Shown here: in pieces, positions 40,318 to 48,422 of the stretch
Layout: the number at the start of each line of letters is the position of its first letter
Position numbering within the stretch: the stretch's first letter is position 1
DNA from: Bradyrhizobium septentrionale
GTDB lineage: Bacteria > Pseudomonadota > Alphaproteobacteria > Rhizobiales > Xanthobacteraceae
DNA length: 64,000 nucleotides
Direction of reading: 5' to 3'
NCBI RefSeq assembly: GCF_011516645.4
Contig: NZ_CP088285.1
Span: 7,892,501-7,956,500 of the forward strand
The notes under the pieces: model-generated
Databases searched by the model: none
What the model was told of the DNA's origin: nothing
What the model saw: the letters and a program-made list of their open reading frames with translations, nothing else
Translations under genes and position numbers: made by a program

Positions 40318-41567
40318 TCGCTCTCCCCTGCGCCCTGCCACGTTCCATCGCGTCGCGGCGGCCACGGCGCCGGCACGCGAAATCCCTGCTTTGCCTTCCT
40401 CAACCGGAAATTTGGATGCGACGCCGAGACGCCGTGAACGCTCGGATCAAACGGCTCGAGAAAGATCCGCTCGGCGTGCGGCTCGGCGCCGATCCAGAGC
40501 GCCAGGCGATCGCGCCAGGCGGCAAACTGCGGCGTTCCCTGGTCGACGACCTGCCACGCGTCGCGATCAGTGCCCGCAAATTCGGCCATTGCAGCCAGGT
40601 CAGCCTGCGGCCCGCGCTGCACCCAGACGCCCTCGCCGAGATCCTTTTCGCTGAAGATGCGCAACTCGCGCCGTTCGGCGATCTGCATCGCCACCGCCAA
40701 GCCCTTGAGCTCGCCCCCTTGCACGAACCGCCGTTGCGGAGGCGCCGCCTTTGCCGGCGCAGCACCAGGCGCAGGGAATTCACGAAAACCTCGCGTCCGC
40801 ACCCACAGATGAAAATTCATCGGCCGGCGCTGTTTGAGCTCGCGCAGTTTCGCCATGTAGAGCGGCACGGCATGGCCGCACCAGGCCCGATCCTCCTGCG
40901 TCAGGAGGCGGAACTCCTCGAGCGCCAGGTCGCGCCGCATGACCTCATGGCCGACATAGCTCTCGAATGCCGCTGCGAACTCGACGGGCTCGCCTTCCTC
41001 GATCGTTTTGTGATCGTCCGGAAATCCCCCGGAGGGGGACTTAGGGGGATCTTCCGGTTCAGGTTCAGAGATTAGGCCCTTACCCGAGTGGTAGGGCTGG
41101 CGGAGTCCTGGCGCAGGGCTAACCTCCGAATTTAGCCCTATCTGGCTGGTAGGGCTAAATTCGCCCTCGCCGGCGATCGTTTCGTCGAGATCCTCGGCAA
41201 CCGCACGGCCGGCGGCGCGCGCCTCGATCAGCTCCGGATCGACGTCATAGAGCAGCCGGATCTTGTCGGTTGTCCGCTTGCCGCGACCGTTGCCGTTTCT
41301 GTTGCCCTGGTCGTCGATCCATTGGTCCTGACGAGAAATTGCGCCGATCTCCTGCAGCCAGGCCAGGCGCCGGCGAACGGTTTGCGGCGAGATCTCGCAA
41401 TCCTCCGCTAACGAGGGAATGCTGACGAAACAGGTCCCCTCGGCGTCGACGTAGAGCGTCAACATGCTCAACAGGATCTTGGCCTGAATATTTCGCAGGC
41501 GCAGATTGCGCGCCCAACTATGCGCCTCGTCGGCAGCGATGCGGCGGCGCCGTTTCGCGGTCGTCAT
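40314..41567 (-). CDS. Replication-initiator-like winged-helix protein (417 aa)
   Basis: The N-terminal winged HTH (ILLSMLTLYVDAEGTCFVSIPSLAEDCEISPQTVRRRLAWLQEIGAI) resembles phage O/DnaD-type initiators that choose between hosts' helix loaders. The centre is low-complexity, and the C-terminal part (FHLWVRTRGFREFPAPG.. QRRFVQGG) is unlike known enzymes. Single gene between early small genes and the antiterminator. Replication role inferred from the domain and location; no helicase loader is visible next to it. Confidence 0.65.
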   Translation of the reverse strand: MTTAKRRRRIAADEAHSWARNLRLRNIQAKILLSMLTLYVDAEGTCFVSIPSLAEDCEISPQTVRRRLAWLQEIGAISRQDQWIDDQGNRNGNGRGKRTTDKIRLLYDVDPELIEARAAGRAVAEDLDETIAGEGEFSPTSQIGLNSEVSPAPGLRQPYHSGKGLISEPEPEDPPKSPSGGFPDDHKTIEEGEPVEFAAAFESYVGHEVMRRDLALEEFRLLTQEDRAWCGHAVPLYMAKLRELKQRRPMNFHLWVRTRGFREFPAPGAAPAKAAPPQRRFVQGGELKGLAVAMQIAERRELRIFSEKDLGEGVWVQRGPQADLAAMAEFAGTDRDAWQVVDQGTPQFAAWRDRLALWIGAEPHAERIFLEPFDPSVHGVSASHPNFRLRKAKQGFRVPAPWPPRRDGTWQGAGESE

Positions 41568-41624
41568 GGTTTCACGTCCTAAGCAAATTTTTCGGGAGAC
41601 GCTGACGCAACAAACACTGAAAAT

Positions 41625-41921
41625 TCACGGCCGCGGCTGCAGCAGACGGTCGACGATGTCGCGCGCCGGCAGCCGCGAGAACGCGTCGAGCTCGATCGCG
41701 TCGAAGATCCGCTCGAGCCAGTCACGGCGGAAACGGCGCCGTTTGAGCCGCGGCGGATCGACGACGCCGGCCGCGACCGCGTCGAGATCCGGGATCTCGT
41801 ATTCCTCGAGCTCGCCGAGCTCGGCACCCTTGACGACTAGTTGGCAGATCACGTCGGCGAGAGCCATCGCCGGCGGCCCTCCGGCGGCCAGGCAGCGCAC
41901 GATCGCGTTAGCTCGAGGCAT
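41625..41921 (-). CDS. Phage hypothetical protein (98 aa)
   Basis: Contains GGPPAMALADVICQLVVKGAELGELEEYEIPDL and basic RLKRRRFRRDWLERIF. Overlaps the next upstream gene by 14 nt. No motif recognised. Confidence 0.6.
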   Translation of the reverse strand: MPRANAIVRCLAAGGPPAMALADVICQLVVKGAELGELEEYEIPDLDAVAAGVVDPPRLKRRRFRRDWLERIFDAIELDAFSRLPARDIVDRLLQPRP

Positions 41922-42408
41922 TGCCGCCCCTGCGCTCCGCCCTGCGCTGGTCGAGCGCGCTGCGGCCTGGCGGAGGATCTCCGAGCACGCCGCCCGTCAG
42001 GCCGCGCTCGGCGATCCTGGCGAGCAGCTCGGCACGCTCGCGCAGGCCGGCCAGCGCCGCGGTCCCCTGCTTGTCCTGGACGATGACGGGCTTAGGCGCG
42101 GCCGGCGCGATCGACGGCGACAGTACCTCGACGAGCGTCCTCACGATCGCCGGAACGACAGGCCTCGGAGGCGTCGACGGTTTCCGCGGCCTCGGCGGCC
42201 GCAGCCCCCGTGCCTTCCAATTCCGCCGCGTCGCGAGGTTGTCGGTCTGCAAATCCGTGTAATAGCGGCGCTCGCAGCCGCCCCGCGATCGGCCCGGCAT
42301 ATGCTGCTCGATCTTGCTCCAAGGCACGCCCAGCACGTCGCGCGCATGCAGCAGCTTTGCGTCCTCGATATCCGTCCAGACCGGATTGCGCTTGCGTTTC
42401 TCGGTCAT
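41908..42408 (-). CDS. Myb/SANT-like DNA-binding protein (166 aa)
   Basis: VWTDIEDAKLLHARDVLGVPWSKIEQHMPGRSRGGCERRYY has the three-tryptophan-like spacing of a Myb/SANT helix bundle, as in GcrA/SANT phage regulators. The Pro-rich linker is followed by a helical C-terminus. ATG 42408 overlaps the upstream stop. Probably a phage transcription or DNA-organising protein. Confidence 0.65.
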   Translation of the reverse strand: MTEKRKRNPVWTDIEDAKLLHARDVLGVPWSKIEQHMPGRSRGGCERRYYTDLQTDNLATRRNWKARGLRPPRPRKPSTPPRPVVPAIVRTLVEVLSPSIAPAAPKPVIVQDKQGTAALAGLRERAELLARIAERGLTGGVLGDPPPGRSALDQRRAERRGGNASS

Positions 42409-42611
42409 GCTGCGACTGCCTCGCGCCGCGCGTCGCAGGCCGGCGTCGCCGTGCAATGGATGCGCTCCTCGTCGCGCCAGAACTCATCCCAATAGCCGGC
42501 AGGACCGCGTTCACGGCGGCCGACCTTGACCATGTCGCATCGGATGCACTGCTGTTCGGTCTTGAGCGGAAATCGGACCTTCTCGCCCCACTTGTGCCGC
42601 GTCGAGCTCAT
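42405..42611 (-). CDS. Small Cys-containing phage protein (68 aa)
   Basis: CIRC and a second Cys pair (HCTATPAC) could bind zinc. Contains YWDEFWRDEERI. Coupled to both neighbours by ATGA. No family recognised. Confidence 0.6.
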   Translation of the reverse strand: MSSTRHKWGEKVRFPLKTEQQCIRCDMVKVGRRERGPAGYWDEFWRDEERIHCTATPACDARREAVAA

Positions 42612-42841
42612 GCGCGCCGAGCTCCGACGATCGCCACCTTGCCGAACAGCAGCCGCGAGATCACTTGCTCGCCGCACTCGCAGACCAAATAGTCAATTGG
42701 AAATGCCTCGACGATGCCGGCCTGATCGTCTGCATAGACGACGTTGTGAACCTCGCAATCGTCGAGCGTGACGGTTACTGGCAAGTCAGAGAAATGCTCG
42801 CGCCAATAATTCGGGTCGCGCGGATCGGCTGAGACTTTCAT
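42608..42841 (-). CDS. Phage hypothetical protein (77 aa)
   Basis: A beta-rich small acidic protein (VTVTLDDCEVHNVVYADDQAGIVEAF). ATG 42841 overlaps the upstream stop. Unknown function. Confidence 0.55.
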   Translation of the reverse strand: MKVSADPRDPNYWREHFSDLPVTVTLDDCEVHNVVYADDQAGIVEAFPIDYLVCECGEQVISRLLFGKVAIVGARRA

Positions 42842-43047
42842 CACGCCACCCTCCGGACGCGCGCCTCGAGATCCTCGCCGCCAACATCGCCGGCGACGCG
42901 TTCAAGACGCTCGCCAGGCAGCCAAGCCGTACGGAACGCTTCGTCACGCCGGGCAGACCAGCCGCGCTGTACCCAGCCAAGGGAATAACCGAACATGAAC
43001 AGCGCAAACGCGCCGACCGCGATCGCGGCGATCTCAAGTTGCGTCAT
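42841..43047 (-). CDS. Phage single-TM protein (68 aa)
   Basis: The N-terminal TM segment (IAAIAVGAFALFMFGYSLGWV) is followed by a charged cytoplasmic tail. ATG 43047 overlaps the upstream stop. Might relate to superinfection control or membrane modification (speculative). Confidence 0.6.
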   Translation of the reverse strand: MTQLEIAAIAVGAFALFMFGYSLGWVQRGWSARRDEAFRTAWLPGERLERVAGDVGGEDLEARVRRVA

Positions 43048-43595
43048 TGCCGGAGCTCCTGCGCGGCAAGCGGTCGCCTCAATCGAGCCGGGACACTGGT
43101 CGGATTGCGATTGCGATCGAACCGCTCGCCCTCGGCGATCGCCAAGGCGACGCCGCGCACCAGGTCGCGCCGATAGCCGGCCGGCTTCCACCATTCGCGC
43201 GTCCAGGGCCATTCGTGCGGCACTGCCGGCGATTCCGTGCCGGCATGCAGAACGTAGCTGGCGCCGGCCTTCGCCAGCGTGCCGCGATCGTAACCGTCAT
43301 CGTGCTCGGTCGACCAACCCTCGCGCTCGATCTGGCGAAAGCGCTCGGCAATAACGGCTTGCATGAACGGCGACAGCGGCCTGCGGATATGCAGCGCCTC
43401 GAAAAGCCGGCGCAGCAGATACGATCGGCAGATGGAGATCGCCGTCATGATTAAGGCAAACGTGACGTTTTGCGCGATCGAGACTCTGACGCCGAGCAGC
43501 GGCAGGAAATAGATCTGGGCGGCGAGGCTGATGCCAAAGCCAACAACGACGTTGATCGTGCTCTCCGCGAGCGATGCCAGTTTCGTTTGCCTCAT
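43044..43595 (-). CDS. Phage membrane protein with C-terminal soluble domain (183 aa)
   Basis: Two TM segments near the N-terminus (INVVVGFGISLAAQIYFLPLLG, NVTFALIMTAISICRSYLL) precede RRLFEAL, the pattern of phage two-TM proteins of unknown function. A C-terminal part with AVIAERFRQIEREGWSTEHDDGYDRGTLAKA is often encoded as a separate phage protein, so this is a natural fusion. Confidence 0.65.
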   Translation of the reverse strand: MRQTKLASLAESTINVVVGFGISLAAQIYFLPLLGVRVSIAQNVTFALIMTAISICRSYLLRRLFEALHIRRPLSPFMQAVIAERFRQIEREGWSTEHDDGYDRGTLAKAGASYVLHAGTESPAVPHEWPWTREWWKPAGYRRDLVRGVALAIAEGERFDRNRNPTSVPARLRRPLAAQELRQ

Positions 43596-43786
43596 TGCCG
43601 CAATGCCCCTTTGATGCTTGCCTCGTTTTGCTGCAGCCAGCGCAGCGTATTCGCGGCGGCCTCGAGGCCGTCGCGTTGATAAACCGCCGCGGCCGAGCTC
43701 AGCTTGGCGCGCGCGCCGCTGCGTCGATCTTTGATCTCGGTCTCGACCGCAGCGATCTGCCGGAACAGTGCGATCTTGTCGGTCAC
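43592..43786 (-). CDS. Phage hypothetical protein (64 aa)
   Basis: GTG start at 43786 overlapping TGA. Helical (KIALFRQIAAVETEIKDRRSGARAKLSSAAAVYQRDGLEAAANTLRWLQ). Unknown function. Confidence 0.55.
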   Translation of the reverse strand: MTDKIALFRQIAAVETEIKDRRSGARAKLSSAAAVYQRDGLEAAANTLRWLQQNEASIKGALRQ

Positions 43787-45585
43787 GCGCGCGCCTCGAG
43801 CTCGAGCTGCGCAGGCGATGCGACCAGCTGCGCGAGGAATTCGCGACCGGCGCCGGTCACCTTGACGCTCGACGTCGAGCAATGCGCAAAACCGGCGCCG
43901 ACCAGGTGCCGGACCATGTCGTCGGAAACCGTCTCGCCGGCGTCGATCGCGAGCAGCGCTGCCTGCATGTCGAGCTCGTCCTCGGTCAGCGGCAATCGCG
44001 TTTGCAGCTTGCCGTCGACGACCTCCGCCGCAGCACGATCGCGGCGCGCGAGATCCATTTCAGTTTGCGCGACGACGAGCGCCGGAGCCGGTTTCGGCGT
44101 CCGGCGCAGGAATGCCGGGATATCGAGCCCGTCATCGGAAAGGTCGCGTCCAGGTCGGTTCGCCGGCGGCTCGGCTGCATCAGCGCGGCCGGTAACGGCG
44201 ACGCTCGAAACGACTTCCCCGATCGGCAACGAGGCAACATCGGCCGAAAGGGCTGGATCGCCGGCGTGAGCTCCGGCGTCCGCTAAATGTGAGGCCGCAG
44301 CGCTATGGCTACCCGTTGCGGCCTCGTCCGATGACTGACCATCGGCAGTCCGATCGCGCGGCGGTTTTATACCCGCCGGCCCCCCGTCAGGCGCCGAGCT
44401 CTCGCCCGCGATCGCTTGGGAATTGATTTCTGCCGCCTCCGCCTGGTTACCCCACGCATCCCAGCCGGCCGGCAATGGATTCTCTGCGTCGACGCGGGCG
44501 AACAGCTCGAGCACCGGCACGCCGCCGCCCATCGCCTCGATCATGCGCCGGTAATGCTCCGGCTTGCGCGAGTGGCCGAGCGGACGCGATCGCTCGCGAT
44601 GGTTGGAGCCGAACTTTTCGCCGCTCGCCGGTTTCGGCAGGCCCTTGCCGCGCTTGAACAGCAGCAGGATCTCGTCCTGGTCGCGCACCAGGACGGCGCC
44701 GCCGGCCTCGTCCGGATGCTCATCGTCGTTTTTGGTCCAGACGAACGCGGTCGAATACGCCTCAAAGCCCCACGACAACGCGACGGCCGAGGCGAGCGGC
44801 ATCTGGACGCGGACCATGATGACCTCGCCGGTCCGGAGATCCGTCGCCTCGATCTCGGCCTCATGCCAGGCGAGCATATGGGCGCGCGGAATCCAGAGAA
44901 ACAGCCAGGCGTCCGGCAGGACCATGTCCCTGACCGGCAGCGCGCAGATGTCCGCCCATGGCATGGTCGGATAATGGTTTTCATAGGAGCGGCTGGTCAC
45001 GCCCTGGTTTCGATGCCAGGGCGGATCGGCGTAGATGATCGGATACTTGCGGCCGGTCGGCTGCAGCGCCGAGGCGTCAGACAGCGCCTGCGCCAGACCG
45101 CGGCGATGCTCCCTGCCCTTTTCCTCGGCGCCGACCTTGGCCAGGTCCATCGCGACGCGGCCGGCGCCGGCGCGCATTTCCTCCTGGTGACGGTCGAGCG
45201 CGGCCTCGAATTCGGCCGGCGGCATCGCGGCCAGGCGCTGCGCCTTCGATGACAGTTTGCGGTCGATCCCGGCCTCGGCAAGCGTCGGCCGGTCATCTTC
45301 TGGCTGTTCCGAAACCGAACCGCCAGAAACGTTCCGGCCCCGCAGCTGACCGCGCGATCCGGTATTGAGCCCGACCGTTTCCTTTTGCGCGACGATCATC
45401 TCGCCGAGGCGCCGCTCGGCGCGGAAACGCAGCTGCGCCGCCTGGATCTCGAGGTCGCGATCCTTCGCCTGGCGCGCGTAGTGGCGCATTGCCTCGGCCT
45501 GGCTGCGGATCTCCTGGACCTCGTCGACCGCGACGGCCTCGGCCAGCGCCTTGCGCGCGGCCTCATAGCGAACGAGTTCGGTCAA
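43783..45585 (-). CDS. MT-A70-type DNA N6-adenine methyltransferase fused to extra domains (600 aa)
   Basis: The MT-A70 core holds the catalytic DPPW (IIYADPPWHRNQG, about residue 190) plus WLFLWIPRAHMLAWHE and FGSNHRERSRPLGHSRKPEHY. The N-terminal about 170 residues resemble ParB/RepB-like helical regions (RRLGEMIVAQKE). A disordered Ser/Ala/Pro linker leads to a C-terminal winged-helix-like region (LTEDELDMQAALLAIDAG). It overlaps HNH and a small gene by TGA/TTG and TGA/GTG. It may protect phage DNA from host restriction. Confidence 0.85.
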   Translation of the reverse strand: MTELVRYEAARKALAEAVAVDEVQEIRSQAEAMRHYARQAKDRDLEIQAAQLRFRAERRLGEMIVAQKETVGLNTGSRGQLRGRNVSGGSVSEQPEDDRPTLAEAGIDRKLSSKAQRLAAMPPAEFEAALDRHQEEMRAGAGRVAMDLAKVGAEEKGREHRRGLAQALSDASALQPTGRKYPIIYADPPWHRNQGVTSRSYENHYPTMPWADICALPVRDMVLPDAWLFLWIPRAHMLAWHEAEIEATDLRTGEVIMVRVQMPLASAVALSWGFEAYSTAFVWTKNDDEHPDEAGGAVLVRDQDEILLLFKRGKGLPKPASGEKFGSNHRERSRPLGHSRKPEHYRRMIEAMGGGVPVLELFARVDAENPLPAGWDAWGNQAEAAEINSQAIAGESSAPDGGPAGIKPPRDRTADGQSSDEAATGSHSAAASHLADAGAHAGDPALSADVASLPIGEVVSSVAVTGRADAAEPPANRPGRDLSDDGLDIPAFLRRTPKPAPALVVAQTEMDLARRDRAAAEVVDGKLQTRLPLTEDELDMQAALLAIDAGETVSDDMVRHLVGAGFAHCSTSSVKVTGAGREFLAQLVASPAQLELEARA

Positions 45586-46064
45586 AACGGGATCTCCTCG
45601 AGTTGAGGCTGCGGCGGCAGGCCGGCGACGAGCTCGCGGACGATGTCCTCGAGCGACGGCGCCGAGCCGCGCCTGCGGCGGTTGGCTGCGTTTTCTTGCT
45701 TGGTTGCCCAGCGCAGATTTGCGCGGCGGTTGTCGAGCGTCTGACCGTTGATATGGTCGACGAAATGCGAGCGCAGGTAAGCCTCGTCTCGCGGCTCGGC
45801 GAGGACCATGATCTCGCGATGCATGCGGACGGTCGCCCGCGAGACGTCAACGTTGCGCTTCGCGTAGCGCATCCAGTCGCCGCGGCCGGCGTGCCAGACG
45901 TTCCAGATCTTTTCCGACAGCCAAGCGTAATCGACGGCGTCGACCAGCGTCCAGATCGGCTCGCGCGCCGATAGCCAGATCCGCCGCCATGGCGTGCCTG
46001 TCAGGTCGACCAGGTCCGCCGATGCCTCGAGCTCCTCGCGCGTCTTTGCGAAACAGCCGTGCAT
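45582..46064 (-). CDS. HNH endonuclease, NUMOD/HNH_3 type (160 aa)
   Basis: The HNH_3 motif VDHINGQTLDNRRANLRWATKQENAANRR follows an N-terminal DNA-binding-like part (WRRIWLSAREPIWTLVDAVDYAWLSEKIW). Resembles homing endonucleases of phages. It is not inside an intron. Located among early genes. Confidence 0.85.
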   Translation of the reverse strand: MHGCFAKTREELEASADLVDLTGTPWRRIWLSAREPIWTLVDAVDYAWLSEKIWNVWHAGRGDWMRYAKRNVDVSRATVRMHREIMVLAEPRDEAYLRSHFVDHINGQTLDNRRANLRWATKQENAANRRRRGSAPSLEDIVRELVAGLPPQPQLEEIPF

Positions 46065-46330
46065 CAAAGCATTCCCAGCGCCTGCATGTAGGTCTCGAGG
46101 ATCGCCTCCTCGGCCTCGCGCTCGATCGGATCGAGCTTGCGCAGCTTGACGATTGCGCGGAGCGCCTTGACGTCGAAACCGTTGCCCTTGGCCTCGGCAT
46201 AGACGTCGCTGATGTCGTCGGAGATCGTCTTTTTCTCCTCGATCAGCCGCTCGACGCGCTCAACGATCGATTTCAGCTGGTCTTTTGCGATCGTCGTCGC
46301 GCGAGTTTCTGCGGCTGGTTTCTTGGTCAT
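46064..46330 (-). CDS. GapR/DUF2312-family DNA-associated protein (88 aa)
   Basis: The residues [27 protein letters not shown] and [20 protein letters not shown] are the conserved DUF2312 (GapR) signature. Bacterial GapR tetramers encircle overtwisted DNA and aid replication and topology. Phages of alphaproteobacteria sometimes carry it. Full length for the family. Confidence 0.9.
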   Translation of the reverse strand: MTKKPAAETRATTIAKDQLKSIVERVERLIEEKKTISDDISDVYAEAKGNGFDVKALRAIVKLRKLDPIEREAEEAILETYMQALGML

Positions 46331-46572
46331 GCGATCGCCTCGAGCAGGCCGCCGTCGACGCGGAACGGCCGCGTCTGCGCGTAACAGACGACGTCTTTTC
46401 GCTCCCACGCCGGCGGCGTCGGCATGCGCAGGAACGGCTCGCCGTCGAGCATGACGAGCTGCGGGACGTCGTCGTCGGCGACGATCGGCAGACGGATCGC
46501 GCCCATGATGCGATTGCGCTCGAGACCGAACAGCACGGCGCGAACGGCGCGGACGGCTGACTTTCCGCTCAT
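46327..46572 (-). CDS. Phage hypothetical protein (81 aa)
   Basis: Residues [39 protein letters not shown] form a beta-rich small protein. Coupled to GapR by ATGA. Unknown function. Confidence 0.55.
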   Translation of the reverse strand: MSGKSAVRAVRAVLFGLERNRIMGAIRLPIVADDDVPQLVMLDGEPFLRMPTPPAWERKDVVCYAQTRPFRVDGGLLEAIA

Positions 46573-46736
46573 CGACGCACCCTGCGGAAACCGGCGCCGG
46601 CGTTGCGGCGGCGATCCAGGAAAGGCTGCATCGCGGCGCCGACCGCGGCGAACGCGGCGGCGAGCAGGACGCACCCCATCATGACGAGAAAACGCAGATC
46701 GTTGACGTCGACGCCAGCGAGGGTGTTTTGCTCCAT
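46569..46736 (-). CDS. Phage single-TM protein (55 aa)
   Basis: Acidic N-terminus, one TM ([23 protein letters not shown]), then a basic Arg-rich tail. Overlaps the next gene by ATGA. Early small membrane protein, function unknown. Confidence 0.55.
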   Translation of the reverse strand: MEQNTLAGVDVNDLRFLVMMGCVLLAAAFAAVGAAMQPFLDRRRNAGAGFRRVRR

Positions 46737-46747
46737 GGATTGCCCCA

Positions 46748-47149
46748 CTAATCCGCCATGCCGCGCTGCATGGATTCGATCTGCCGGCCGAGCTCGGCCT
46801 GCGCCTTGACCAGTTTCGAGAGCTCGAGCTGTTTTTTGAATCCGACCCACCAGGCCGGCCGCGCCTCGCCCATGATCGCGTCGAGGATCTTGTCGCCGAC
46901 GTCGGACTGCAGCAGCTTGGCTTGGAAGGCGCTGCCGAGATCCCGATCGCCGGCGAGGCAGCGCTCGCAATGACGGATCTCGGCGCCGGTTCGGATCGCG
47001 AGCTCGGCCGCGGTCTGATGCGGGAAAAGCCTGCGGAAAACCTGCATCGCCGGCGCGATCGTCCGGCCAGCTGGCCGGTTTGTCCCGGCCTGTTGGCCGG
47101 TCCGCTTTTTTGCGTTCCCGGCCGGAACTTGTGTAGCCTCTCGCCCCAT
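46748..47149 (-). CDS. Phage early protein (133 aa)
   Basis: A helical protein with RHCERCLAGDRDLGSAFQAKLLQSDVGDKILDAIMG followed by charged FKKQLELSKLVKAQAELG. Its 5' end contains two G+C palindromes (CCGGCCAGCTGGCCGG and CCGGCCTGTTGGCCGG, 47063-47100). First long gene downstream of Cro. No family recognised. Confidence 0.6.
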   Translation of the reverse strand: MGREATQVPAGNAKKRTGQQAGTNRPAGRTIAPAMQVFRRLFPHQTAAELAIRTGAEIRHCERCLAGDRDLGSAFQAKLLQSDVGDKILDAIMGEARPAWWVGFKKQLELSKLVKAQAELGRQIESMQRGMAD

Positions 47150-47171
47150 GTTGCCCCTGCGCGAAAAACCG

Positions 47172-47414
47172 TTAGTGACGCTTGCGACGCGGCGCCGGCC
47201 GGATGCCCCAGAGCTCCGGCGGCGCCGTCAGGCCGCGCTCCGCGAGCTCGGCCCCGAAAATCAGAAATGTCGTGGAAGGCAGGCAGCCGCGGGCGATCGC
47301 GTTGGAAATCGCCGGCGGTTTGCAACCTGCGAGAGCAGCAGCCCTGAAGGTGCCGCCGACCGCGTCGACGACTTCCCTTGCACTGCTCAATTTTTTGAAC
47401 CGCGAATCATTCAT
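47172..47414 (-). CDS. Cro-like helix-turn-helix regulator (80 aa)
   Basis: Contains KKLSSAREVVDAVGGTFRAAALAGCKPPAISNAIARGCLPSTTF, a YdaS/Cro-type HTH (ALAGCKPPAISNAIARG). It is divergent from the XRE repressor gene with operators between them, so it is the likely early switch protein. ATG 47414 begins the conserved domain. Confidence 0.75.
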   Translation of the reverse strand: MNDSRFKKLSSAREVVDAVGGTFRAAALAGCKPPAISNAIARGCLPSTTFLIFGAELAERGLTAPPELWGIRPAPRRKRH

Positions 47415-47430
47415 GCCGCCCGGAACGTAC

Positions 47431-47471
47431 TTCACATATTGTGAAGATCCAAACGGTTCACATTCGGTAAA
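47431..47471. promoter_or_regulatory. Operator pair O1/O2 between cro and cI
   Basis: TTCAC-ATATT-GTGAA (47431-47445) is a perfect 5-bp dyad, and TTCAC-ATTCG-GTAAA (47457-47471) matches 9 of 10 arm positions. Starts are 26 bp apart. They lie between the starts of the Cro-like (47414) and repressor (47511) genes. Likely sites for the repressor or Cro. Confidence 0.6.
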
Positions 47472-47510
47472 TGGTAAATGTTGGCAGCATCAGCGACATT
47501 GCCGCTCGTT

Positions 47511-47816
47511 ATGGCGGCCAAAGCAGCAGACCAAAATCCCGAGAACACCGAGGCAGTTGCGCATCGCCTCAAGCGGACGCGTGAAGCCATGAAGCTAAAC
47601 CAGGCGGCTTGGTGCCGCCTGGTTGGGATCGATGGGCCGCAGTGGAATAACTATGAGGTCGGCGGGCGGCGCATCACGATCGACGCCGCCCTCAAGGTCT
47701 GCAAGGCGACCGGCGTCGGCCTCAATTGGATCTATCGCGGCATGGCAAACGACGTCCCGGTCAACCTGGCGACGGCGATCCAGGCGCTGGAGCGAGCCGC
47801 ACGCAAGCGCTCATAG
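47511..47816 (+). CDS. XRE-family phage repressor (cI-like, 101 aa)
   Basis: HTH_XRE: VAHRLKRTREAMKLNQAAWCRLVGIDGPQWNNYEVGGRRI (about residues 18-60). No C-terminal protease domain, so induction by RecA-type autocleavage is not expected from this protein. ATG 47511 was chosen over 47478 because it begins closer to the HTH. Convergent with the neighbouring membrane protein gene, overlapping it by 56 bp. Confidence 0.8.
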   Translation: MAAKAADQNPENTEAVAHRLKRTREAMKLNQAAWCRLVGIDGPQWNNYEVGGRRITIDAALKVCKATGVGLNWIYRGMANDVPVNLATAIQALERAARKRS

Positions 47817-48351
47817 CCGCCGCGCGCAATGCCGCCGAGTGCCTGGCAATGGTCGGCACCACGATCGCCGCGACGGCATAGCAACCACCAAAGACGAGCT
47901 CGCGCGCTGTCGGAATAGATAGCTCGAGCGCCGGCGGCACGATCAGCAGATTATGCGCGACGCCGGCCAGGACGCCGACCAGGACGCCATAGCGCCGGCC
48001 GAACACCATCGAACAGCCGGCCGCCAGCGGCGCCATCAGTGGGATCTCAACCGCCTGGATACCCACCAGCGAAACGAGCGCCATAGCGACCGGCATCACC
48101 AGCAGGAACAGCGCCACGGTCCAGAACAGCGCCAGCCCGGCGCGGTATGGCGGATCCAGCGCCATGACCTGCCGCTCCCATAGCGGCCGAGGCCCCGGCG
48201 CCGTCATGTAACCCTCGAGCAGGACGGCGAGCTCGTCGACGACCTGCCGCGCATCCTCGGCAGAATCAGAAGGCAGCTGGATCGCGAGCTGCAAAGCAAG
48301 GTGACGGTTTGCCTCCGATGACCGCGGGCGGCTCGACATAAGTGTTTTCAT
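47761..48351 (-). CDS. Phage integral membrane protein beside the repressor (196 aa)
   Basis: The cytoplasmic N-terminal third is followed by four or so TM segments (ALFWTVALFLLVMPVAMALVSL, APLAAGCSMVFGRRYGVLVGVLAGVAHNLLIV, ELVFGGCYAVAAIVVPTIA). The GRRYGVLVGVLAG pattern resembles DUF4118-like sensor membranes. Location next to the repressor suggests a lysogenic-conversion or superinfection-exclusion role (inference). Its 3' end overlaps the repressor gene. Confidence 0.6.
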   Translation of the reverse strand: MKTLMSSRPRSSEANRHLALQLAIQLPSDSAEDARQVVDELAVLLEGYMTAPGPRPLWERQVMALDPPYRAGLALFWTVALFLLVMPVAMALVSLVGIQAVEIPLMAPLAAGCSMVFGRRYGVLVGVLAGVAHNLLIVPPALELSIPTARELVFGGCYAVAAIVVPTIARHSAALRAAAMSACVRLAPAPGSPSPG

Positions 48352-48370
48352 TGTTGTTTTTCCACTGGCA

Positions 48371-48417
48371 TTCACACGCCGTTAATGCTGGCGTTGCAAA
48401 TATTCACGTTTTGTGAT
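48371..48417. promoter_or_regulatory. Operator pair O3/O4 upstream of the membrane protein and xis-int operon
   Basis: TTCAC-GTTTT-GTGAT (48403-48417) and TTCAC-ACGCC-GTTAA (48371-48385) share the TTCAC-N5-GTgAa form of O1/O2, each with one arm mismatch. They lie between the starts of the membrane protein (48351, minus) and the xis-int operon (48423, plus), so the repressor may also govern those. Confidence 0.55.
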
Positions 48418-48422
48418 TATCC

